DNA of 6,016 bases from CAZAQS01 sp964486825. GTDB lineage: Bacteria; Chloroflexota; Anaerolineae; Anaerolineales; UBA4823. The DNA lies in NCBI GenBank assembly GCA_964486825.1, contig CAZAQS010000288.1, positions 1 through 6,016 of the forward strand, written 5' to 3'. The number at the start of each line of letters is the position of its first letter. The stretch's first letter is position 1. Both the position numbers and the translations under genes were made by a program. Below are positions 1 to 4,738 of this stretch, piece after piece. The notes under the pieces are model-generated. The model saw only the letters and a list, made by a program, of their open reading frames with translations. It ran no database searches and was not told the DNA's origin.

Positions 1-219
1 GTGGGTGACCATGACGCCGATTTCATCCATATGAGCCGAGAGCATGACTTTCATACCGCCCTCGCCAACCTGGCCTTTCCTCACGATCAGGCTACCCATC
101 GGGTCGACCCGGATTTCATCTGCGTACGGTTCGATCTCCGCACGAATCAGGTCACGTACCGGGGATTCGTACCCGGAGGGAGAAGCGGTTTCGACAAGTT
201 TTTTAATGAGGGACTTCAT
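1..219 (-). CDS. M42 family metallopeptidase, N-terminal part (runs off left edge)
   Basis: The 73 visible codons are the N-terminus of an M42 (TET/FrvX/YsdC-type) aminopeptidase. Residues 12-18 (ASPSGYE) match the family's opening 'SG-E' signature. Residues 60-68 (LSAHMDEIG) hold the first metal ligand His63 and the adjacent Asp65. The remaining ligands (Asp, Glu-Glu, Asp, His) would lie beyond the window. The ATG at 219 is well supported: a clear AGGAG (complement of 226-230) sits 6 nt upstream, the best ribosome binding site of the three peptidase genes. It follows the preceding M42 gene by 36 bp on the same strand, so it is very probably co-transcribed. M42 enzymes are cytoplasmic, use two Zn or Co ions and remove N-terminal residues from peptides. 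Exact specificity cannot be read from this fragment. A cellulase label, sometimes given to M42 proteins, is unlikely to be right. Confidence 0.9.
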   Translation of the reverse strand, partial: MKSLIKKLVETASPSGYESPVRDLIRAEIEPYADEIRVDPMGSLIVRKGQVGEGGMKVMLSAHMDEIGVMVTH

Positions 220-255
220 GAAAAGCTCCTGGTAAAAGTTAAGGTTCGGGCTTCG

Positions 256-1374
256 TTAACGATCTGGAGACAGGATATCCGCCGGTATACGCACCAGGGC
301 AGCGAAAAGCAGAGCCAGGGTGTTCTCCCAATCGGAAAGGCGCGTGATTGCAGCCGGTGTATGGTGATAACGCCCGGGCACGGAAATAGAAAGGCTGGGG
401 ATACCGCCCCTCTGCTTGTGAATACTACCTGCATCCGTGCCTCCGCCTCCAGGTTGGCGATACTGGTAGGGGATTCCCAGAGTTTCGGCCGTCTCTGCCA
501 TATGCCGGACCAGGCGCGGGTCTGAGATGGTGCTCGAGTCGGACAGGTAGATGGCTGGCCCAGAACCCAGGCGCGTATTATAAGAGGAATTCTCCCAGCC
601 GGGCTCGCCGTCATTCCAGTGGGGCAGGTCGTAAGCAGGGGTCGAATCGATAGCGATGGCCAGGTGAGGGTCAAAGGTGTGGGCTGCGACGTGGGCGCCG
701 CGCAAACCGATCTCTTCTTGAACGGTAAATGCAGCCTGAAGGTCGATATTTGCGGGTGCGTTTTTAACCAGCTCGATCAGCGTGGCGACTCCCAAGCGGT
801 TATCCAAGGCCTTGGCGCGCAGGCTGGGGCCCAGGCGGGTAAAGCGGGTAGCAAAGGTAGCCCGGTCTCCCAACTTGGCCTTACCGCTTTCGGGGCCCAG
901 GTCGATGCGCAGGTTTTCGGCCGATACGGGTTTGCGGACCTCTTCCGGTTGGGTCAGGTGAATGGGCTTGGCCCCGATCACCCCAGGGAGATGATCCCTG
1001 CCGACCAGGACCGGTTTGCCGGCCAGCTGGCGATGGTCAATCCCGCCCACGATCTCAAACCGGTAGATGCCTTTATCTTCATCAGAAATCAGCATGAAGC
1101 CAACTTCATCCATATGAGCAGCCAGCATCACCTTCAGCCGAGATCCCTTATCCCCCTGGCTTCCCGGGCAGCTTACCAGCAGGTTCCCCATCGTATCTAC
1201 CTTGAGAGACCCGCCTTTCTGGCGTACGGGTTCTTCAAGCTGTTCTCTCACGATGGCGCGCACTTCTCCTTCATCTCCAGAGACAGCGCAGGCATTGCAA
1301 AGGCGTTCCAGCAGCTCCAGCTGCTCATCTCCGATCGTGGGTAGATTGATATCTGTTTGTGATGTATATTCCAT
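256..1374 (-). CDS. M42 family metallopeptidase (TET-like aminopeptidase)
   Basis: This 372-residue protein carries the full M42 metal-site set: His87 in AAHMDEVG (85-92), bridging Asp191 in KALDNRLG (188-195), Glu220-Glu221 in VQEEIG (catalytic base plus ligand), Asp243 in AIDST, and His338 in RYHHT (335-339). The GGGGTDAG segment (309-316) is also typical of the family. By analogy with characterised TET peptidases it should form a large, probably dodecameric cytoplasmic shell that trims oligopeptides from the N-terminus. It is slightly longer than the usual 340-355 residues, because of about 15 extra N-terminal residues before the conserved helix (ELLERLCNACAVSGDEGE). The ATG at 1374 has only a weak GAG upstream, but there is no better in-frame start before residue 62. 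It starts 27 bp after the upstream M42 gene ends and lies 36 bp before the next, so an operon is likely. Substrate preference is not determinable here. Confidence 0.95.
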   Translation of the reverse strand: MEYTSQTDINLPTIGDEQLELLERLCNACAVSGDEGEVRAIVREQLEEPVRQKGGSLKVDTMGNLLVSCPGSQGDKGSRLKVMLAAHMDEVGFMLISDEDKGIYRFEIVGGIDHRQLAGKPVLVGRDHLPGVIGAKPIHLTQPEEVRKPVSAENLRIDLGPESGKAKLGDRATFATRFTRLGPSLRAKALDNRLGVATLIELVKNAPANIDLQAAFTVQEEIGLRGAHVAAHTFDPHLAIAIDSTPAYDLPHWNDGEPGWENSSYNTRLGSGPAIYLSDSSTISDPRLVRHMAETAETLGIPYQYRQPGGGGTDAGSIHKQRGGIPSLSISVPGRYHHTPAAITRLSDWENTLALLFAALVRIPADILSPDR

Positions 1375-1401
1375 GACCAGTCTCGAAATAAAGTATACGG
1401 A

Positions 1402-2478
1402 TCAAGAGGGCCCGGGCTCTGGGTCTTCCCAGGTGATGCGGTCGATGGTATCCGGTTCCAATTGGGCGATGAATTCTGCCAATAAGCGACCCGCCCTGCG
1501 GATGTCTTTAAGGGCTACCATCTCCATCGGCGTATGCATATAGCGGAGCGGTACGAGCAGGGTCATGGTAGGAATACCGTCAGCGGTAATTTGAAGAGAG
1601 ACTGCATCTGTCCCAGACATGCGCGGCATGACTTCCGTCTTGAAAGGTATTTCCAGGCCCTCTGCCAACTGTTTGAAAGTTGAATACAAGAACGGGTGGA
1701 CGTTTGGCCCCCAACCGAGAGTTGGGCCTTCTCCCAGGGGGAAAGTACGATGGGTTGGGCTGCCCGGGCTGGCGCCAAATGTTACGTCGAGGACGACTGC
1801 AGCTGTGGGGCGCAGGTGGTAGGCGGAGGTGGCTGCACCGCCAAGTGTGACCTCCTCCTGTACGGTCGCAACTGCCCATACATCCCAACCATGTGGGCGG
1901 CGCTGCAGCTCTTCCAGGCAAAGGCTCAGGACGGCAATCGAGGCCCGGTTGTCCAGGTAAGGGCCGCTGAGCGTTTCAGCGGCTGTTTCCATCGCAGGTT
2001 GGGCAAAGGAAACCAGGTCGCCGGTGCGGACCAGGCGGGCGACCTCCTCTTCGGGGAGGCCGGTATCTACGAGCAGGTATTCTAAGGGTACCAGGCCATC
2101 CTGAGCGTTGGGGGGCAACAAGCGCGGTGGGGGTTGGACGATCAAACCGGGTAGATCCTGGCGTCCATGCACGGTCACAAGCTGGCCGGGTAAAACGCGG
2201 GTATCGATGCCCCCGACCCAGGTGATGCGCAAGAAACCCTGCACGACTTTCGTGACCATCAACCCGATGGTGTCCATATGAGTGGCGAGCAAGATGCTCG
2301 GACGGGGCTCGGGGGCGCTACCACGTTTCAATGCATGCAGGCTGCCGATGCGGCTGAGGCTCAGCTCATCCGTCAAAGGCGCCCAACGTTCTTCCAACAA
2401 ATGGCGGATGGGCGTTTCATGCCCTGAGAGGCCGGGCATGGCCATTAATTGTTTCAGAAAGGGTAGCAAGTCAGTCAT
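1402..2478 (-). CDS. M42 family metallopeptidase, divergent paralogue
   Basis: This 358-residue protein is the first of three tandem M42 genes. The metal-site residues are present: His67 and Asp69 in ATHMDTIG (65-72), Asp176 in PYLDNRAS (173-180), Glu208-Glu209 in VQEEV, Asp231 in VVLDVTFG, and His315 in RYMHTP (312-317). SGTDA (288-292) matches the GTDAG-type loop. It differs from its neighbours in having Thr70 where most M42 proteins have Glu (HMDT rather than HMDE), and VTLGGA where the next gene has IGLRGA. It is therefore a diverged paralogue, not a recent duplicate. An intact metal centre suggests an active aminopeptidase with altered specificity; this is inference. The start is ATG with no good Shine-Dalgarno; an AGGAA lies about 18 nt upstream, too far to be standard. 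The 116 bp before it (2479-2594) hold only a 5-bp GC hairpin (2529-2544) without a T-tract and no clear promoter. Confidence 0.94.
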   Translation of the reverse strand: MTDLLPFLKQLMAMPGLSGHETPIRHLLEERWAPLTDELSLSRIGSLHALKRGSAPEPRPSILLATHMDTIGLMVTKVVQGFLRITWVGGIDTRVLPGQLVTVHGRQDLPGLIVQPPPRLLPPNAQDGLVPLEYLLVDTGLPEEEVARLVRTGDLVSFAQPAMETAAETLSGPYLDNRASIAVLSLCLEELQRRPHGWDVWAVATVQEEVTLGGAATSAYHLRPTAAVVLDVTFGASPGSPTHRTFPLGEGPTLGWGPNVHPFLYSTFKQLAEGLEIPFKTEVMPRMSGTDAVSLQITADGIPTMTLLVPLRYMHTPMEMVALKDIRRAGRLLAEFIAQLEPDTIDRITWEDPEPGPS

Positions 2479-2594
2479 CAGGTTTGTTCAATGTTCCTAT
2501 TCTCTACACTTGCAGGTATGGTGTGGCTGGCATTCCGCTATGCCCAAGCAGGATCGTCCCGACCGGGAAGCGCCTGCCAGGTAATTCCACTTCA

Positions 2595-3143
2595 CTATGG
2601 GGAGCCAGCGGGGGTGACGGTAAGGCTCTGATCTGGTTCGGGGGGTGTAGACGTGGCGCCCTCCTGTGGATCGCTAACGCCCGCCCCGCCGGTATCGGAA
2701 GTCTCTGTATCGGTGGGGGTTGGTGGAGGCGGCGTTTCAGTGGGGGTTTCGGTCGGTGGTGGAGGATCCGTGGGAACAGGCTCAGTATCAGTGGGCGTGG
2801 GCGCATCGGTTGGTGTGGGGGTGACCGGAGTATCCGTAGGGGTAGGCGTGGGAGTGTCGGTTGGCGTAGGGGTAGGTGTAGGCGTGGACGTAGGCGTGAA
2901 TGTCTCCGTAGGGGTAGGGGTCAGAGGGCTGGGGAATGGGGTAAAGGTTGGAAAGGAGGTCGGGGTATCGGTTGGCGTTAAGGAGGGGATGAGATTCGGC
3001 GTTATAATGGGCGTCGTTCCAGATCCATTCTGGGGCGCCAGGAATACCGCAGCTAATCCAGCACAATAACAAGGCAGGGTAGCCAGAATAACCAGGGTCA
3101 GGCTGTAGCGAATGCGGATCCGGTTTACTGATTTTGAATTCAT
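2595..3143 (-). CDS. Membrane-anchored Pro/Thr-rich low-complexity protein
   Basis: This 182-residue protein has no recognisable enzymatic domain. Residues 1-13 are basic (K4, R8, R10, R12). They are followed by a hydrophobic segment at about 14-36 that could be a signal anchor or signal peptide. Cys25 and Cys27 are not in a good lipobox, because the residue before each is Pro or Tyr. From about residue 43 to 145 the chain is dominated by Thr-Pro dipeptides with interspersed Asp and Glu. It ends in a Ser/Gly/Glu/Pro-rich tail with no folded domain. Such extracellular PT-rich stalks are very common in Chloroflexota, usually as linkers; here the linker is essentially the whole protein. It may be a surface stalk, possibly O-glycosylated, or a remnant that lost a C-terminal domain. 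The codon structure is clean, and the opposite-strand Gly/Val-rich reading is only its shadow. ATG is chosen because it places the basic-hydrophobic N-terminus correctly; no clear ribosome binding site is seen. Confidence 0.75.
   Translation of the reverse strand: MNSKSVNRIRIRYSLTLVILATLPCYCAGLAAVFLAPQNGSGTTPIITPNLIPSLTPTDTPTSFPTFTPFPSPLTPTPTETFTPTSTPTPTPTPTDTPTPTPTDTPVTPTPTDAPTPTDTEPVPTDPPPPTETPTETPPPPTPTDTETSDTGGAGVSDPQEGATSTPPEPDQSLTVTPAGSP
2805..2921 (-). repeat. Degenerate Thr-Pro hexamer repeat within the Pro/Thr-rich gene
   Basis: This tract encodes residues 75-113 of the Pro/Thr-rich protein. It is built from imperfect 6-nt units, read on the plus strand as GTAGGC, GTTGGC, GTAGGG and GTGGGC, each specifying a Thr-Pro-type dipeptide with occasional Asp-Thr-Pro or Glu-Thr. 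The units vary at synonymous positions, so this is a diverged tandem array rather than a recent expansion. Arrays of this kind tend to change length by slippage or recombination. Confidence 0.75.
2911..2941 (+). other. Predicted G-quadruplex motif (template strand of the Pro/Thr-rich gene)
   Basis: Five G-runs lie in 31 bases: GGGG 2911-2914, GGGG 2917-2920, GGG 2926-2928, GGGG 2931-2934 and GGGG 2938-2941, with loops of 2, 5, 2 and 3 nt. This meets the usual G3+N1-7 rule with one run to spare. The gene here is transcribed from the minus strand, so the G-rich strand is the template and the mRNA is C-rich. It may be a by-product of Thr-Pro and Pro codons (CCC/ACC) rather than a selected element. 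Confidence 0.5.
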
Positions 3144-3180
3144 GAAGTCGCCGTTCTACGCCGAAAGATACACGAATATG

Positions 3181-3209
3181 ATGATAACACCAGCCCGTAA
3201 GAGTGGCAA
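3181..3209 (-). promoter_or_regulatory. Sigma70-type promoter for the Pro/Thr-rich gene and probably the M42 genes
   Basis: On the minus strand, TTGCCA (complement of 3204-3209) is followed after exactly 17 bp by TATCAT (complement of 3181-3186). Each hexamer matches consensus at five of six positions. A TG one base before the -10 makes it an extended -10 promoter. Transcription should start near 3174, giving a leader of about 30 nt before the ATG at 3143. The -35 box directly abuts the GTG start codon of the divergent deacetylase gene (3210). A weaker plus-strand -10, TATGAT at 3177-3182, overlaps this -10 but lacks a good -35. Confidence 0.65.
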
Positions 3210-4004
3210 GTGAATAGCAGATGGATCTACCTTTCTCCGCACCTGGATGACGCGGCTTTTTCTTGTGGCGGCCTGATCTGGGAGCAGGCACAGGCAGGCC
3301 TGGAGGTGCTGGTCTGGACGGTCTGCGCAGGCGACCCTCCGGAAGGGCCGCTGTCCCCCTTTGCCGAATCCCTACACCAGCGCTGGGGCAGCGGGGACGA
3401 AGCCGGGCGAGTGCGCAGGCAGGAGGACCTGCGGGCGAGTGAAATTTTGGGCGCCGTTTCCCATCATTTGCCCATCCCGGACTGCATCTACCGGCGCCAG
3501 CCAGGTTCTGGGGATTATCTGTACGCCTCGGAGGAGTCCCTGTTTGCAGAACTGCATGCCTCTGAGGTAGAGCTGGTTGAAAGCCTGGCTCGAAGCCTGG
3601 GGGAGGTTGTCCTGGCGCTCGCGCTGAATCAGCTGGGTCCTGGCGGCGTAAACCTGGTATGCCCGCTCGGATTGGGCGGGCATGTGGACCACCAGTTGAC
3701 GAGGGCGGCAGCCGAGAGGCTGGCTTGCTACGAGCCGGCTTGCAGGATGTGGTATTATGCGGACTTCCCCTACATCCTTGAGGATGGGACCTTGCTCTCC
3801 GAGTTACCGAGGGGTGGCTGGCAGACGCAGGTCTTCCCGGTTTCGCCGGCTGGATTGGATGCCTGGCAGCGAGCGATGGCTGCGCATCATTCCCAGATCA
3901 GTACCTTTTGGGATGGGGTAGCGGACATGGAAGCTTCTATCCAGGCCTATTGCCAGGAGACAGGTGGGGTGCGCCTATGGTGGAAAGCGGGCTCAGAATC
4001 ATAA
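3210..4004 (+). CDS. PIG-L / LmbE family deacetylase-like protein
   Basis: This 264-residue protein belongs to the PIG-L (LmbE-like) family of zinc-dependent N-deacetylases, which remove acetyl groups from GlcNAc-containing glycolipids, mycothiol or bacillithiol precursors and other amino-sugar substrates. The first motif is SPHLDDAAFSCGG (9-21). By comparison with MshB, His11 and Asp14 would bind zinc and Asp13 would be the catalytic base; Leu12 replaces the usual Pro of PHPDD. The second motif is GGHVDH (156-161), with His161 the third zinc ligand and His158 the likely catalytic-site His. No signal peptide or membrane segment is seen, so it is probably cytoplasmic. The start is GTG. An in-frame TAA at 3198-3200 lies only three codons upstream, and the PHLDD motif begins at residue 10, so this start is nearly forced. 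The ribosome binding site is modest (AAGAG). The substrate cannot be inferred: there is no thiol or glycolipid gene nearby. Confidence 0.85.
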   Translation: MNSRWIYLSPHLDDAAFSCGGLIWEQAQAGLEVLVWTVCAGDPPEGPLSPFAESLHQRWGSGDEAGRVRRQEDLRASEILGAVSHHLPIPDCIYRRQPGSGDYLYASEESLFAELHASEVELVESLARSLGEVVLALALNQLGPGGVNLVCPLGLGGHVDHQLTRAAAERLACYEPACRMWYYADFPYILEDGTLLSELPRGGWQTQVFPVSPAGLDAWQRAMAAHHSQISTFWDGVADMEASIQAYCQETGGVRLWWKAGSES

Positions 4005-4016
4005 ACAGAACTGTTA

Positions 4017-4045
4017 TTGCTTTTCGTTAAATCTTGTGTTAAAAT
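4017..4045 (+). promoter_or_regulatory. Sigma70-type promoter for greA
   Basis: TTGCTT (4017-4022) and TAAAAT (4040-4045) are separated by exactly 17 bp, and a TG one base before the -10 (4037-4038) gives an extended -10. Predicted start of transcription is near 4052, leaving a leader of about 110 nt before greA. The -35 box begins only 12 bp after the stop codon of the deacetylase gene. A loose inverted repeat (AACAG/CTGTT) just upstream overlaps the start of the -35 and might be an operator, but it is too short to claim. Confidence 0.7.
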
Positions 4046-4107
4046 ATGCCCCGCATTGGTAAGTTTGACGTACCACACCGGCAACATGATTCATCGCAGC
4101 ACCTTCC

Positions 4108-4137
4108 AAATCGCTCCTTTCGGAGTGGTTTTATTTA
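4108..4137 (+). terminator. Terminator-like hairpin in the greA leader (possible attenuator)
   Basis: A stem pairs 4108-4117 with 4122-4131 around a TTTC loop. It has a core of C-G and T-A pairs, two G-T wobbles and A-T pairs at the base, followed by a T-rich run (TTTTATTTAT). This is the form of an intrinsic terminator, but it lies between the greA promoter and the greA start. It could attenuate greA transcription, end read-through from the deacetylase gene, or both. The greA Shine-Dalgarno lies about 20 nt further on and is not inside the stem. Confidence 0.55.
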
Positions 4138-4160
4138 TCTATAAAGGTAAGGGATAAAAA

Positions 4161-4637
4161 ATGCCTCCATCTTTCTTAACCAGGCAAGGGTTTCAGAAAC
4201 TACAAGAAGAGCTCGAATTCCTTCGAACGATCAAACGCCAGGAGGTTGCCAAACGCCTCCATGAGGCTGTCGAAGGCAGCGGAGACCTGGGAGTTGATTT
4301 AGACGCCGAGTACGAGGCGGCAAAGAACGAGCAGGCTTTTGTGGAGGGAAGGATTCAGGAGCTAGAGATATTGCTTGCGAATGCCCACGTCATCGAAGGC
4401 ACCGGGAAAATGGACGTGGTCCAGGTAGGCGCTACGGTTACCATTCAAGAGCTCGAGAATGGGACAGAGCAGGAGATCTATACGATCGTGGGACCAGCAG
4501 AGGCCAACCCGCGCGAAGGCCGTATCTCCAACGAATCCCCGTTAGGGCGCGCCCTGATGGACCACCGGGCGGAGGATGTCGTGCGTGTCGAAGCCCCTGG
4601 TGGTTCCTTCACGGTACGGATCCTCAAGGTGGAGTAA
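4161..4637 (+). CDS. greA: Transcription elongation factor GreA
   Basis: This 158-residue protein has the same length as E. coli GreA and the same two-part build. The N-terminal antiparallel coiled coil spans about 1-78 (TRQGFQKLQEELEFLR; KNEQAFVEGRIQELE). The FKBP-like C-terminal domain spans about 85-158 (VGATVTIQE; IVGPAEANP; ISNESPLGRAL; TPGG-like APGG at 145-148). GreA enters the RNA polymerase secondary channel and stimulates cleavage of backtracked RNA. The tip normally reads GDLxENAEY; here it reads GDL-GVDLD-AEY (41-51). Asp42 is kept, but the second acidic residue (Glu44 in E. coli) is displaced, with Asp46 and Asp48 available, and the loop is two residues longer. A ribosome binding site AAGGG (4149-4153) sits 7 nt before the ATG. 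It has its own promoter and a structured leader, and precedes lysS by 101 bp. Identity is secure; whether cleavage activity is normal is open. Confidence 0.95.
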   Translation: MPPSFLTRQGFQKLQEELEFLRTIKRQEVAKRLHEAVEGSGDLGVDLDAEYEAAKNEQAFVEGRIQELEILLANAHVIEGTGKMDVVQVGATVTIQELENGTEQEIYTIVGPAEANPREGRISNESPLGRALMDHRAEDVVRVEAPGGSFTVRILKVE

Positions 4638-4658
4638 GACTGGGGCTGCCATAACCAG

Positions 4659-4694
4659 GCCCCGCGCGAGTATTTCAGCGCGGGGCTTTTCTAT
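4659..4694 (+). terminator. Rho-independent terminator after greA
   Basis: A perfect 9-bp stem, GCCCCGCGC (4659-4667) with GCGCGGGGC (4678-4686), closes a 10-nt loop and is followed by TTTTCTATT. It begins 21 nt after the greA stop. A GGGGC at 4642-4646 just upstream can alternatively pair with the GCCCC of the left arm (4659-4663), a mutually exclusive fold. No clear promoter is seen between this terminator and lysS, so some read-through, or a promoter I cannot recognise, must serve lysS. Confidence 0.88.
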
Positions 4695-4738
4695 TCAAAT
4701 CAGGCCGCAGCACAAGCTTTAGACACCGGAGCAGCAGG

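Noticed and set aside
1..525. Plus-strand frame of 174 aa open at the left edge
   Set aside because: It is antisense across two M42 genes and their gap, with no family resemblance.
619..1344. Long plus-strand frame of 241 aa opposite the middle M42 gene
   Set aside because: It lies entirely within a gene with all M42 metal-site motifs, has no recognisable domain, and reflects GC-rich antisense codon bias.
1..2478. Cellulase/endoglucanase annotation for the M42 proteins
   Set aside because: Some M42 proteins were historically labelled endoglucanase M, but the di-metal aminopeptidase site is intact and nothing suggests glycoside hydrolysis.
2529..2544. Terminator between the Pro/Thr-rich gene and the first M42 gene
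   Set aside because: The stem is only 5 bp (GGCAT/ATGCC) with no T-tract on either strand, too weak to call.
2805..2941. CRISPR array or minisatellite with a separate function
   Set aside because: Units are about 6 nt, without spacers, and keep the Thr-Pro reading frame; they are protein-coding low complexity.
2653..3069. Plus-strand Gly/Val/Ser repeat reading frame (138 aa)
   Set aside because: It is the exact antisense of the Thr-Pro repeat gene. It lacks the basic-hydrophobic start and a separate promoter, whereas the minus-strand frame has both.
4638..4738. T-box riboswitch controlling lysS
   Set aside because: The interval is only 101 nt, mostly occupied by a simple terminator, with no T-box consensus or Stem I-like structure.
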